Shown here: piece after piece, positions 24,319 through 32,443 of the stretch
Layout: every line of letters starts with the position of its first letter
Position numbering within the stretch: position 1 is the first letter of the stretch
NCBI GenBank assembly: GCA_963795415.1
Contig: CAWCHQ010000001.1
Location: 620,001 to 684,000 of the forward strand
Direction: 5' to 3'
Length of the DNA stretch: 64,000 nt
Source of the DNA: CAVSUZ01 sp963795415
Lineage (GTDB): Bacteria > Pseudomonadota > Alphaproteobacteria > Acetobacterales > Acetobacteraceae
Program-made: the position numbers and the translations under genes
Notes under the pieces: generated by a model
The model's input: the letters and a program-made list of their open reading frames with translations, nothing else
The model's database searches: none
What the model was told of the DNA's origin: nothing

Positions 24319-25197
24319 TCAACCGCCCCGCCCAGCCAACCCCCCGCCACGCGAAGCAGCCAGAGGGTGCTTCTCCAGCACCACCCGCCGCAGCCGCTCC
24401 ACCTCCACATGCGTATAAATCTCGGTCGTCGAAATATCCGCATGCCCGAGCAGAACCTGCAGCGTCCGCAAATCCGCCCCCCGCGCCAGCAGATGCGAGG
24501 CAAAGGAATGCCGCAGAACATGCGGCGATACCCGCGCCGGGTCCAAACCCGCCTCCAGCGCTACCTGCTTCAGCAGTAACGCAAATCCCTGCCGGGTCAT
24601 CGCCCGCCGCTTGTTCCGCCCAGGAAACAACCAGGCACCGTCGCCCGGCAAAACCGAAGCCGCCTCCCGCGCCGCATCCGTCAGAGGCACCATCCGCTCC
24701 TTCCCGCCCTTCCCCCGGATCAGGACCATCGCCCCATCCCCCGCCAAAGCCGCCCGCTTCAGCCCCAGCAGCTCCGAAACCCGCATCCCCGTCGCATACA
24801 GAATCTCCAGAGCCGCCCGGGCCACCGGCCGGTCCACCGCCGCCCCCAGCAGCGCGTCAACCTCCTGCTCCGTCAGATACTTCGGCAGTGCCCGCCCCAG
24901 CTTGGGCGCATCCACCAGCACGACCGGATCATCCCCCCGCACCCCCTCCCGCAGCAAAAACCGGAAGAACTGCCGCAGCGCCGAAAGCCGCCGAGCTGCC
25001 GTCCGGGCAGCCAACCCCGCCCGTGCCAGCCCCGCCATATACGCCTGCACCTGCTCCGCGGACGCCAAGCCCGCACCGCAAGCGCCCACGAACCGGCCGA
25101 AATCCTCCAGATCCCGCCGGTACGCCTCCAGCGTGTTCCGTGCAGCCCCGCGCTCGGCCGCCAGCATCTCCAGAAACGCCTCGACGTGGCGATCCAT
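24319..25197 (-). CDS. xerD: Tyrosine recombinase XerD
   Basis: A 292-residue site-specific recombinase that, with XerC, resolves chromosome dimers at dif under FtsK control. An N-terminal SAM-like DNA-binding domain (residues 1-90) is followed by the catalytic core. The complete catalytic set is visible: Arg139 (TGMRVSEL), Lys163 (RGKGGKER), His226 and Arg229 (PHVLRHSFASHLL), His252 (LLGHADIST) and the nucleophile Tyr261 (EIYTHV). The pattern ADLRTLQVLLGHADISTTEI is closer to XerD than to XerC or phage integrases. The location next to aroKB is the usual arrangement in related alphaproteobacteria. Confidence 0.93.
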   Translation of the reverse strand: MDRHVEAFLEMLAAERGAARNTLEAYRRDLEDFGRFVGACGAGLASAEQVQAYMAGLARAGLAARTAARRLSALRQFFRFLLREGVRGDDPVVLVDAPKLGRALPKYLTEQEVDALLGAAVDRPVARAALEILYATGMRVSELLGLKRAALAGDGAMVLIRGKGGKERMVPLTDAAREAASVLPGDGAWLFPGRNKRRAMTRQGFALLLKQVALEAGLDPARVSPHVLRHSFASHLLARGADLRTLQVLLGHADISTTEIYTHVEVERLRRVVLEKHPLAASRGGGLAGRGG

Positions 25198-25357
25198 CTA
25201 GCTTCCCGACAGCAAACCGCGTGGCCCACGGCACCTGACCAGCCAGACCACCGGAAGCAAAACCATCAGGCCAGCCGGGGTCGCCTGCGCCCTGACCGAG
25301 ATCGAAACCACCCTGCCGACACGGTGCTCATCGGCGGCAATCCCCACCCCGCGGCGC

Positions 25358-25501
25358 CTACGGTGCCTTGAACTGATCGTTCGGCACCGTCCGCTCCACA
25401 TGGTGCGCTGCCGGGCTGGGCGGGAACGCCCCCAGGTACAGCACCCCGCCCCCTACCAGAACGATTCCCGCGGTGACGGCAGCCAGGAATATGCGGATCA
25501 T
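25358..25501 (-). CDS. Small single-span membrane protein
   Basis: 47 residues from the ATG at 25501 (a longer frame adds 17). One transmembrane helix (MIRIFLAAVTAGIVLVGGG) is followed by LGAFPPSPAAHHVERTVPND. Tiny proteins with an LGAFPP-type motif directly upstream of aroK recur in alphaproteobacteria in my recollection, so it is likely a real gene. Function unknown. Divergent from aroKB, 71 bp away. Confidence 0.6.
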   Translation of the reverse strand: MIRIFLAAVTAGIVLVGGGVLYLGAFPPSPAAHHVERTVPNDQFKAP

Positions 25502-25572
25502 CGTCAAGGCTCCAGTCGCGAATCCAGACCGTTTGGCCTCAGGATCATGCACCGTGCTACCCTGTACGGCTC

Positions 25573-27261
25573 ATGTCGCGCAACACCGCATTGCAGGAGC
25601 CCGCCAGGGAACTCATCAGCCCGCCGGACGCCCTCGCCGGACGCAGCGTCGTGCTCGTCGGCCTCATGGGCGCCGGCAAAACCTCCATCGGCCGCCGCCT
25701 CGCCGCCCGCCTGGGCCTCCCCTTCCGCGACGCCGATATGGAAATCGAGGCCGCAGCCGGCTGCACCATCCCCGAAATCTTCGCCCGCTTCGGTGAACGC
25801 GAATTCCGCGACGGCGAGCGCCGCGTCATCCGCCGCCTGCTCTCCGGCCCCCAGATCGTCCTCGCCTTCGGCGGCGGCGCCTTCATGGACCCCAATACCC
25901 GCGCCCTCACCCGCGAAACCGCCGTCACCGTCTGGCTTCGCTGCACCCTTCCCACCCTCGTCCGCCGAGTCGCCGGCCGCGACCACCGCCCCCTGCTCGC
26001 CGGCGGCGAACATACCACCATCCTCGGGAACCTGATGGCCCAGCGCTCCCCCCTCTATGCGGAGGCCGATCTGATCGTGGACTGCACCGACGAAACCCCG
26101 GACAACACCACCGCCCGCGTGATGAACGCCGTCCTGTCCTGGCAGGCCCCCCGCCGGCTGGAGGTCAGTCTCGCCTCCACCAGCTATCAGGTCGTCATCG
26201 GCGACGGCCTGCTGAACCGCGCCGGCGCCCTGCTGGCCCCCGTCCTCCCGCAAAAGCGCGCGGTCATCGTCACGGATGAGATGGTCGCCCCCCTCCACCT
26301 TCCGCCGCTCCTCCAGTCCCTCGCCCTCACCGAAATCGCCGCAAACCACATCACCGTCCCCGCCGGTGAGGCCTCGAAAAGCCTCGAAACCTGGTCCCGG
26401 CTCACCAGCCAGCTCCTGGAACAGCGGATCGAACGCCGCACCGCGATCATCGCCCTGGGCGGAGGCGTCGTGGGCGACCTCGCCGGCTTCGCCGCCGCCG
26501 CAACCCTCCGCGGCCTCCCCTTCGTGCAGATCCCCACCACCCTGCTCGCCCAGGTCGATTCCTCCGTTGGCGGCAAGACCGGTATCAACACCGAACACGG
26601 CAAGAACCTTCTCGGCGCCTTCCACCAGCCCCGCATGGTCATCGCCGACACGGCCACCCTCGCCACCTTGCCGCCCCGCGAGCTCCGCGCCGGCTACGCC
26701 GAAATCGCCAAGGCCGGGCTTATCGGCGATCCTGCCTTCTTCGACTGGTGCGAACGCCACGGCCCCGCCGTCATTGCCGGCGATCACCAGGCCCAGGCCG
26801 AGGCCATCTACCGCGCCTGCGACTTCAAATCCGCCGTGGTCGGCGACGATGAACGCGAGGAAAAACCCTCCGACGGCCGCGCTCTGCTCAACCTCGGCCA
26901 CACCTTCGGCCATGCGCTGGAGGCCGAATACGGCTATACCGGCGGCATCCTGCACGGCGAGGCGGTCGCCATCGGCCTCGGCCTCGCCTTCCGCCTCTCC
27001 GCCCGCCTCGGCCTCTGCCCGGAACAGGACGCCAGCCGCGTCATCGCGCACGTCAACGCCGTCGGCCTGCCGGCCGAACTCCGTGTGCTGAACCGCCGCT
27101 TCGCCGCCGCCGACCTGATCGACCACATGCGCCGGGACAAAAAAGTCCGCGACGGCGCCCTTACTTTCGTTCTTGCCCGCGGCATCGGCCAGGCCTTCAC
27201 CGCCCGCGGCATCCCCGAAGACGCCGTCACCGCCCTTCTCCGCGACGAAGGATGCAAATGA
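25573..27261 (+). CDS. aroKB: Bifunctional shikimate kinase / 3-dehydroquinate synthase
   Basis: A 562-residue fusion of two shikimate-pathway enzymes. Residues 25-180 are shikimate kinase, with P-loop GLMGAGKTSIGRRLAARLG, the shikimate-binding RFGEREFRDGE and the GGGAF motif. From about 190 to the end is 3-dehydroquinate synthase, with the NAD-binding GGGVVGDLAGFAAAATLRG, QVDSSVGGKTGIN, and the zinc-site segment HTFGHALEAEYGY plus LHGEAVAIGL. Fusion of the two steps, which are not consecutive in the pathway, is a recurring Rhodospirillales feature. It supplies aromatic amino acids and other chorismate products. The stop overlaps the Nramp-like gene (ATGA), so they form an operon. Confidence 0.95.
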   Translation: MSRNTALQEPARELISPPDALAGRSVVLVGLMGAGKTSIGRRLAARLGLPFRDADMEIEAAAGCTIPEIFARFGEREFRDGERRVIRRLLSGPQIVLAFGGGAFMDPNTRALTRETAVTVWLRCTLPTLVRRVAGRDHRPLLAGGEHTTILGNLMAQRSPLYAEADLIVDCTDETPDNTTARVMNAVLSWQAPRRLEVSLASTSYQVVIGDGLLNRAGALLAPVLPQKRAVIVTDEMVAPLHLPPLLQSLALTEIAANHITVPAGEASKSLETWSRLTSQLLEQRIERRTAIIALGGGVVGDLAGFAAAATLRGLPFVQIPTTLLAQVDSSVGGKTGINTEHGKNLLGAFHQPRMVIADTATLATLPPRELRAGYAEIAKAGLIGDPAFFDWCERHGPAVIAGDHQAQAEAIYRACDFKSAVVGDDEREEKPSDGRALLNLGHTFGHALEAEYGYTGGILHGEAVAIGLGLAFRLSARLGLCPEQDASRVIAHVNAVGLPAELRVLNRRFAAADLIDHMRRDKKVRDGALTFVLARGIGQAFTARGIPEDAVTALLRDEGCK

Positions 27262-28574
27262 ACCCGAAATCTCCCCCGCCCCTTGCGGGAGCGGGCAGGG
27301 GGAGGGGTCAAGGCTTGAGCGCCCTCGGCCGCCCCCGCAAGCTGCTCGGCCAGCTCGGACCGGGCCTCATCACCGGCGCCGCCGACGATGACCCCAGCGG
27401 CATCGCCACCTACTCCCAGGCCGGCGCCGCTTACGGCATGGGCCTCGGCTGGGCCGTGGTGCTCACTCTCCCGTTCATGATCGCGGTGCAGGAAATCAGC
27501 GCGCGGATCGGCCGAGTCACCGGAAGGGGCCTCGCCGCCGCCCTCCGCGACCACGCCCCCCGTCCCGTCCTGGCCGGCGTCGTCATCCTGCTCATGATCG
27601 CCAACCTGCTTAACCTGGGTGCCGATATCGGCGCGATGGGAGAAGCCGCACGCCTGATCGCCGGCGGCTCCCCCCAGCTCTACGCCATCCTCGTCGCCCT
27701 GTTCTGCGCCGGCTGCGAGATCTGGGTCTGGTACAAGCGCTACGTCATCCTGCTGAAATGGCTCACTCTTTCGCTGCTCGCTTATATCGCCCTGCTCTTC
27801 GTCGTAGACGTCCCCTGGGGCCAGGTCGCCTGGGGTGCCCTTGTCCCGCAGGTTGGCCTCACCCGCGATGCCATGGCCATGCTGGTCGGCGTCCTTGGCA
27901 CCACTATCAGCCCCTACCTGTTCTTCTGGCAGGCCTCTGAGGAGGCCGAGGACGAGGCCGACTCCCCCGATCCCCGCCCGCTGCGCGACCATGCACAGGA
28001 CGCAAGCCGCGAGCTCTCCCGCATCAACATCGATACCTGGACCGGCATGGCCTTCTCCAACATCGTCTCGCTGGCCATCATCGTCGGCGCCGCGGCAACG
28101 CTGCACGCCCACGGCATCACCAGCGTCGACACGGCCGAGCAGGCCGCCAGCGCGCTTCAGCCGATCGCCGGCCGCTTTGCCACCTTGATTTTCGCCGCCG
28201 GCATCTTTGGCACCGGCCTGCTCGCCGTTCCCACCCTGGCCGGCTCCGCCGCCTATGCGGTCGGTGAGGCTCTGCACTGGACAGTGGGCCTCAGCCGTCG
28301 GGCGCTCGAAGCCCGCGCCTTCTACGGCACGCTGGCCGGCGCGACCCTCATCGGCCTTGGCATCGTCTTCTCACCCCTCGACCCCATTAAGGCGCTGTTC
28401 TGGTCCGCCATTCTCAACGGCATCGTTGCCGTGCCGATGATTGTGGCGCTGATCCTGATGGGCTCGTCACCTGCCGTGATGGGCACCCTGGTCCTGCCCC
28501 CCGCCCTCCGCATCCTGGGCTGGTGCACGGCTGCCCTCATGGGCGCCGGAACGATCGGAATGTTTGTGTTTTAA
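27258..28574 (+). CDS. Nramp-family transporter with atypical metal motifs
   Basis: 438 residues with about 11 transmembrane helices. The ATG at 27258 is preferred over 27252 because AAGGA lies just upstream and the start overlaps the aroKB stop. Residues 1-20 are encoded by an inserted palindrome. The first-helix motif reads GAADDDPSGIATYSQAGA where classical Mn/Fe Nramp has DPGN-x-x-x, and the sixth-helix motif is TISPYLFFWQASEE where the usual metal-binding Met (in MPH) would be. The Asn and Met ligands are thus absent. It may transport a different ion, as in Nramp-related Mg or Al carriers; that is inference. Translationally coupled to aroKB. Confidence 0.85.
   Translation: MNPKSPPPLAGAGRGRGQGLSALGRPRKLLGQLGPGLITGAADDDPSGIATYSQAGAAYGMGLGWAVVLTLPFMIAVQEISARIGRVTGRGLAAALRDHAPRPVLAGVVILLMIANLLNLGADIGAMGEAARLIAGGSPQLYAILVALFCAGCEIWVWYKRYVILLKWLTLSLLAYIALLFVVDVPWGQVAWGALVPQVGLTRDAMAMLVGVLGTTISPYLFFWQASEEAEDEADSPDPRPLRDHAQDASRELSRINIDTWTGMAFSNIVSLAIIVGAAATLHAHGITSVDTAEQAASALQPIAGRFATLIFAAGIFGTGLLAVPTLAGSAAYAVGEALHWTVGLSRRALEARAFYGTLAGATLIGLGIVFSPLDPIKALFWSAILNGIVAVPMIVALILMGSSPAVMGTLVLPPALRILGWCTAALMGAGTIGMFVF
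27271..27303. repeat. Palindromic element inside the 5' end of the transporter gene
   Basis: A CTCCCCC... GGGGGAG outer stem with CCCGC/GCGGG and CCC-TTGC-GGG inside it. It shares CCCCTTGCGGGA with the triple-hairpin repeat at 17254-17328. It is read in frame as PPPLAGAGRGRG, extending the protein's N-terminus. The fold could also limit ribosome access. Confidence 0.75.
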
Positions 28575-28710
28575 TCCCCCGCCGGCTTCACCGTCCCGCT
28601 GGGCATGAAACGATGGACGGCCGTATTGATAAGCTGCGTCAGCGTCGTCGGCAGTCATCCTGAAGCTGCTTGTCTTATGACTCTTCCGACCGCAGCGGCA
28701 GAATGGGGTT

Positions 28711-28741
28711 GCCGCCGGCGAGCGGCAAGCTCGCCGGCGGC
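28711..28741. terminator. Strong 12-bp hairpin between the transporter and TPR genes
   Basis: GCCGCCGGCGAG (28711-28722) and CTCGCCGGCGGC (28730-28741) form a perfect stem with a 7-nt loop. No T-run follows on either strand, so it may be Rho-assisted or a repeat. It sits in the 268-bp gap 28575-28842, which contains no other feature I can support. Confidence 0.5.
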
Positions 28742-28848
28742 GGAAGGGCGGGTCGTGTAACTGCCGACCGCCGGGCCGAACTGGAGTTTGCACGCGCGGT
28801 ATACCCCAATTCCTTCGGATTCCGAGTATACCTACCCGGGGTGTGAAC

Positions 28849-29439
28849 ATGAAGTGTCAACCGGCGTCCAACATTGACCCCGACAGCGCGCGAACGCCTC
28901 GCAGGCCGCCTGAGCGGACATCGAACGCTTGGCAGCCTGAATTGGCGAAGATGGCCGATCCGGAAAGGACTCGTCTCGAAGCGGCACTCGCCGCTCGCCC
29001 CCAGGACCATCCCGATACCGCCCGGCTGCACCGGGAACTTGGGCGCCTGTGCCACGACCTCCGCGACCTCTCCGCCGCGCTGAGCCACCTTGAACGGGCG
29101 CGTTCGATCCACGAAAGCATGCTGGGGCCCGCCAGCCCGGAACTCGCAACTGATTGCAGCCACCTCGCGCTCGTGCTGCATGATCTCGGCGAGCTCGACG
29201 GCGCCCGGACGCTGCTGGAGCAGGCGCTGGCAATCGACGAAGTCGCGCTTGGCGCCAATCATCCACACGTGGCGCGCGACGCCAACAATCTCGCCGGCGT
29301 GCTGTGCGACCAGGGTGATGCCCTCGCCGCGGCCGAGGCGCTTCGTTGGGCCCTCTCGATCTATCAGGCGCATCTCGGCCCGGATCATCCCACCACGCAA
29401 TCGGTCGCGCGCAACCTCAAGCTTGCTGCACCGAAGTAG
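28849..29439 (+). CDS. Tetratricopeptide-repeat protein
   Basis: About 196 residues with two to three kinesin-light-chain-like TPR units: LGRLCHDLRDLSAALSHLER, then LALVLHDLGELDGARTLLEQ and LAGVLCDQGDALAAAEALRW. TPRs are docking surfaces for other proteins. No catalytic domain and no signal peptide. The start is uncertain: ATG at 28849, GTG at 28843, or the internal ATG at 28951, where the conserved part begins. It may be a fragment of a larger NB-ARC/TPR-type gene, but no such remainder is nearby. Function unknown. Confidence 0.65.
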   Translation: MKCQPASNIDPDSARTPRRPPERTSNAWQPELAKMADPERTRLEAALAARPQDHPDTARLHRELGRLCHDLRDLSAALSHLERARSIHESMLGPASPELATDCSHLALVLHDLGELDGARTLLEQALAIDEVALGANHPHVARDANNLAGVLCDQGDALAAAEALRWALSIYQAHLGPDHPTTQSVARNLKLAAPK

Positions 29440-29440
29440 C

Positions 29441-30037
29441 TCAGCTCCACGCAGCCAGCAGCTCCGCAGCGGTTGCCGTTTCGATCTGCTCGGCAAAGCG
29501 CTGCTGATATAGCGTCAGCAGAGCATCATGGGTGGTGTCAGACGAACTGCAGATCGCATCAGTCGGAACTATCACGCGATAGCCCCGGTCAACCGCGCCG
29601 AGCACCGCCGCCAGCACGCAAACGTCGGTCTCCGCACCGCTGATCACCAGGGTTGAGGGCCGCCGTCGCTGCATCGATCGCTCGAACGCAAACGTCCCCC
29701 ACGGGGCGTACGTCGATTTATCGATCACCTCGGCGGGTGGACAGAAACCGGCGAGTTCCGGCACGATTTCGAACAGCCCCGGGTCCGCGCGGTCGAGAGT
29801 AAGCTCGCACCACCGTTCGTAGTACCGTCGCCAGGTACCCGGAGCATCTTCCGGCCGCCGCGGCGGCACGAAACGGGTGAAGACGGTACGCTCGGGACAG
29901 GCCGCTACAATCTGCCGGACCACGGGCAGAACACGCGGCATCCAGGGCGTGTGCCAGGGCGTATCGTCGGCGAACACGCGCTGCATATCAATGCAAAGGT
30001 GCAGTGTGTCCTTGGGAAGCGGTCCGCGCATTGGCAT
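29441..30037 (-). CDS. Isochorismatase-like cysteine hydrolase
   Basis: 198 residues of the cysteine-hydrolase family that includes nicotinamidase, isochorismatase and ureidoacrylate hydrolases. The catalytic triad is visible: Asp17 (LCIDMQRVF), Lys107 (VIDKSTYAP) and Cys140 (SGAETDVCVLAAVLGAVDRG). The cis-peptide region GAETDVCV is intact. The substrate cannot be deduced. Convergent with the TPR gene, whose stop lies 1 bp away. Confidence 0.87.
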   Translation of the reverse strand: MPMRGPLPKDTLHLCIDMQRVFADDTPWHTPWMPRVLPVVRQIVAACPERTVFTRFVPPRRPEDAPGTWRRYYERWCELTLDRADPGLFEIVPELAGFCPPAEVIDKSTYAPWGTFAFERSMQRRRPSTLVISGAETDVCVLAAVLGAVDRGYRVIVPTDAICSSSDTTHDALLTLYQQRFAEQIETATAAELLAAWS

Positions 30038-30089
30038 AGGCGCTAAGAACGCGCACCCCGACGAGACCGTTCCGCCAGGCAGCAGTAAA

Positions 30090-31004
30090 TCAGATCAGGC
30101 TGTCGTCGTCGGATCCGCCGCCGGACTGGTCGTCCAAGCCGCCACCCTGGTCCATTCCACCAGATGGATCGTTCCAGCCGCTCTGGTCAGCGCCGCCGCT
30201 TGGATCGTTCCAGGCACCCTGGTCGGTGCCGCCCTGATCCCAGGTTCCCTGATCGACATAGCCCTGATCCGGTGCCTGATCCGGCGGGGCCGCACCCGCG
30301 CCGGGATCAGGCGTCCAACTGCCCTGATCCACATAGGCCGGATCCGATGGGGTGGGTGCACCCCAGGAACTCGCCATGCCAGGGGCGAGCCCGCCGCCAA
30401 CACCCATTCCTTGATGCGAGGAGAACATATCGCGGAGGGCGTCAGCGGCCAGAACCCCGCCGGCGACGCCGGCCGCGGTTGTTAGTGCCGATCCCAGGAA
30501 GCCTGATCCCTGGCGTTGGAAGACGCCAGGATTGTAGCCGGGCGGATATTGCGGGGGCGGTGGAGCGTAACCGCCCTGGTACCCGGGAGGCGGCGCATTC
30601 TGGCCCCACGGGCCTCCTTGGGGCGCGCCCGGCGGCGGCTGGTTCGGGGAACGCCCCCCTCCAAACAGGCCGCTGAAGAAGCCGCCGCCATGTTGCTGCT
30701 GCGGGTTTTGCTGCGCCGCCTGCTGGCTCTGCTGCAGCTCCCATTCCAGGCGCTTGATGCGGTTCTGCGCCTCAACCAGCGCATGTTCCTGGACGAATGC
30801 GAGCTGGGTGATGCGGTAGCGAGCCTCCGGATAGCGACTGAACTGGTCGGCAATGAAGGCGTCCGCTTCTCTGTCGACCGGCGGCAGAGCAGGGGTTGCA
30901 GTTGCGGGAACCGTGGCGCCGCTCCACTGGCCCGGAGTGGGCGCGGCGACGCCGCCCACACGGGCGACGAAGTCGGTGATGATCTGGCGTTCTTCGTTGG
31001 TCAT
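30090..31004 (-). CDS. DUF2076 family protein with Gly/Gln/Pro-rich tail
   Basis: 304 residues. The N-terminal 110 residues (MTNEERQIITDFVARVGG, then DREADAFIADQFSRYPEARY and LVEAQNRIKRLEWELQQS) match the DUF2076 start with its coiled helix. The middle is Gly/Pro/Tyr-rich with GFFSGLFGGG and one hydrophobic stretch (GSALTTAAGVAGGVLAADAL), a possible membrane or assembly segment. The C-terminus has DQGAWNDPSGG-like repeats and ends in acidic residues. DUF2076 proteins are poorly characterised and are thought to be periplasmic ligand-binding or surface-associated; this one has no clear signal peptide. Alone on the minus strand between the hydrolase and RraA-like genes. Confidence 0.8.
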   Translation of the reverse strand: MTNEERQIITDFVARVGGVAAPTPGQWSGATVPATATPALPPVDREADAFIADQFSRYPEARYRITQLAFVQEHALVEAQNRIKRLEWELQQSQQAAQQNPQQQHGGGFFSGLFGGGRSPNQPPPGAPQGGPWGQNAPPPGYQGGYAPPPPQYPPGYNPGVFQRQGSGFLGSALTTAAGVAGGVLAADALRDMFSSHQGMGVGGGLAPGMASSWGAPTPSDPAYVDQGSWTPDPGAGAAPPDQAPDQGYVDQGTWDQGGTDQGAWNDPSGGADQSGWNDPSGGMDQGGGLDDQSGGGSDDDSLI

Positions 31005-31072
31005 GCGCGTTCGCCCTCCTCCGGGCGGAGCGGTGGATGCCTGGCAACAGATGGGACGACGGGAGGCGAAAT

Positions 31073-31774
31073 CTACCTTTTGCGGGAAGCTTCGAAGCGC
31101 GACCTGTTCTCGGCGTTCGGCGGATACAGGCCGGGCAGTTTTGCGCCCCGATCAACCTCCCCCATGATCCACGTTTCCAATGCTTCCTGCTCCGGGCCGG
31201 TGGATGCCACGTCCGCAACAAGCGCAGCCGGGACAATTACCGCGCCGTCAGTGTCCACCACGACCAGGTCGTTCGGAAAGACCGCTACGCCGCCGCAGCC
31301 GATCGGTTCCTGCCAGTTCACGAAGGTCAGGCCGGCGACGGAAGGTGGTGCGGCGGCACCGGCGCACCAGATCGGCAGGTTTGTGCCCAGGACCCCCGCA
31401 AGGTCGCGCACCACGCCATCAGTCACCAGAGCCGTCACGCGGCGCCTGGCAATGCGCGCACACAGGATATCGCCGAATATCCCCGCATCGGTAATGCCCA
31501 TGGCGTCCACCACGGCAATGGAACCGGGAGGCATCTCCTCGATGGCAGCGCGGGTCGAGCGCGGAGAAGACCAGGACTCCGGTGTCGCCAAGTCTTCGCG
31601 GGCGGGAATGAACCGCATGGTGAATGCGCGGCCGATCAGACGGGGCGCATCCGGCCGGATCGGCCGTGGCCCGCGCATCCAGACATTCCGCAGTCCCTTC
31701 TTGAGCAGAATGGTGGTGATGGTGGCGGTGGAGACGTGGCGGAGCGTTTCTATCAGGGCAGCATCATCCGGCAT
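31073..31774 (-). CDS. RraA-like protein (4-hydroxy-4-methyl-2-oxoglutarate aldolase family)
   Basis: 233 residues of the RraA/demethylmenaquinone-methyltransferase-like fold. Key sequence: GSIAVVDAMGITDAGIFGDI (the fold's core turn) and ARRRVTALVTDGVVRDLAGV with the conserved TDGxxRD motif that coordinates the metal and carboxylate substrate. Members act as HMG/CHA aldolases or as RNase E inhibitors; proteins with TDG-x-x-R-D and a longer N-terminus, as here, are more often aldolases of C6/C7 keto acids. The closest functional call is class II pyruvate aldolase, not proven. Followed on the same strand by a toxin-antitoxin pair only 9 bp upstream. Confidence 0.8.
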   Translation of the reverse strand: MPDDAALIETLRHVSTATITTILLKKGLRNVWMRGPRPIRPDAPRLIGRAFTMRFIPAREDLATPESWSSPRSTRAAIEEMPPGSIAVVDAMGITDAGIFGDILCARIARRRVTALVTDGVVRDLAGVLGTNLPIWCAGAAAPPSVAGLTFVNWQEPIGCGGVAVFPNDLVVVDTDGAVIVPAALVADVASTGPEQEALETWIMGEVDRGAKLPGLYPPNAENRSRFEASRKR

Positions 31775-31783
31775 GGCACGTTC

Positions 31784-32167
31784 CTATGGCTGGGGTTGGG
31801 CGTGCTCGCGAACCCAGGCGGTGAAACCCTCGTCGGTGATATCGTTGGCGGCGAGGCGGAGCATTGCAATCACGCAATCGGCGTCGGTCGCCGGAAACAC
31901 CAGCCCGTTCAGGCGCAAGAATGTCTCCAGAGCCACGTAAGCCGTCCGCTTGTTGCCGTCGACAAAGGGATGGTTGCGAGCAATTCCGATTGCGTAGAGC
32001 GCCGCCAGTTCGGCGCTGTCCGGATCGGCGTAGCCGGCACAGTTCAATGGACGTGCCAGGGCGCTTTCCAGCAACCCTTCATCGCGAATTCCGCCGCTTC
32101 CCCCATGTTGGGCGAGTTGCTCGTCGTAAATCGCGAGGATCAGCTCACGCGAGAGCCAGACGGTCAC
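31784..32167 (-). CDS. doc: Doc-family (Fic) death-on-curing toxin
   Basis: 127 residues with the Fic/Doc active loop HPFVDGNKRT at residues 66-75. Doc enzymes phosphorylate and inactivate EF-Tu, arresting translation, until neutralised by an antitoxin. The HxFxxGNKR pattern is present without the usual Fic Asp-Glu pocket substitutions that would argue for AMPylation, so Doc-like kinase activity is expected. It overlaps the AbrB-type antitoxin by 4 bp (ATGA). It lies 9 bp from the RraA gene but is probably an independent module. Confidence 0.88.
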   Translation of the reverse strand: MTVWLSRELILAIYDEQLAQHGGSGGIRDEGLLESALARPLNCAGYADPDSAELAALYAIGIARNHPFVDGNKRTAYVALETFLRLNGLVFPATDADCVIAMLRLAANDITDEGFTAWVREHAQPQP

Positions 32168-32388
32168 TTGGCGAGTTCACGCAAGACCGCCCACCGCTCT
32201 TTCATGATCCGGCGGGCAACTTCCATTTGAGACTCGAAATCCGGATCGGCCCTACTGATGCGGAGGCCGTCGCTGGTCTCAACCGCATGAACGGTGTCAC
32301 CCTTCTGCAGCCCCAGCTTCACCAGCAGCTCCTTCGGCAGAACGACGCCAACCGAGTTGCCGATCCCAATCAGTTTGAGCTCAGCCAT
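32164..32388 (-). CDS. AbrB/MazE-type antitoxin
   Basis: 74 residues with a SpoVT-AbrB swapped-hairpin domain: MAELKLIGIGNSVGVVLPKE, then LLVKLGLQKGDTVHAV and the hinge to an acidic tail. The ATG at 32388 has GGAGG 6 bp upstream; longer frames upstream are not conserved. The pairing of an AbrB fold with a Doc toxin, instead of the classical Phd, is the notable point. The antitoxin should bind operator DNA and the toxin through its C-terminal helix. Confidence 0.85.
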   Translation of the reverse strand: MAELKLIGIGNSVGVVLPKELLVKLGLQKGDTVHAVETSDGLRISRADPDFESQMEVARRIMKERWAVLRELAK

Positions 32389-32443
32389 AGCAACCTCCAG
32401 GTTCGTTATAACACACGTAAGAACGAACCTCCAGCGCTTCACC

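Noticed and set aside
25504..27126. 540-codon minus-strand open frame opposite aroKB
   Set aside because: It lies wholly antisense to a conserved fused enzyme, has a Gly/Ala/Asp-rich low-complexity product typical of GC-rich shadow frames, and no start signals.
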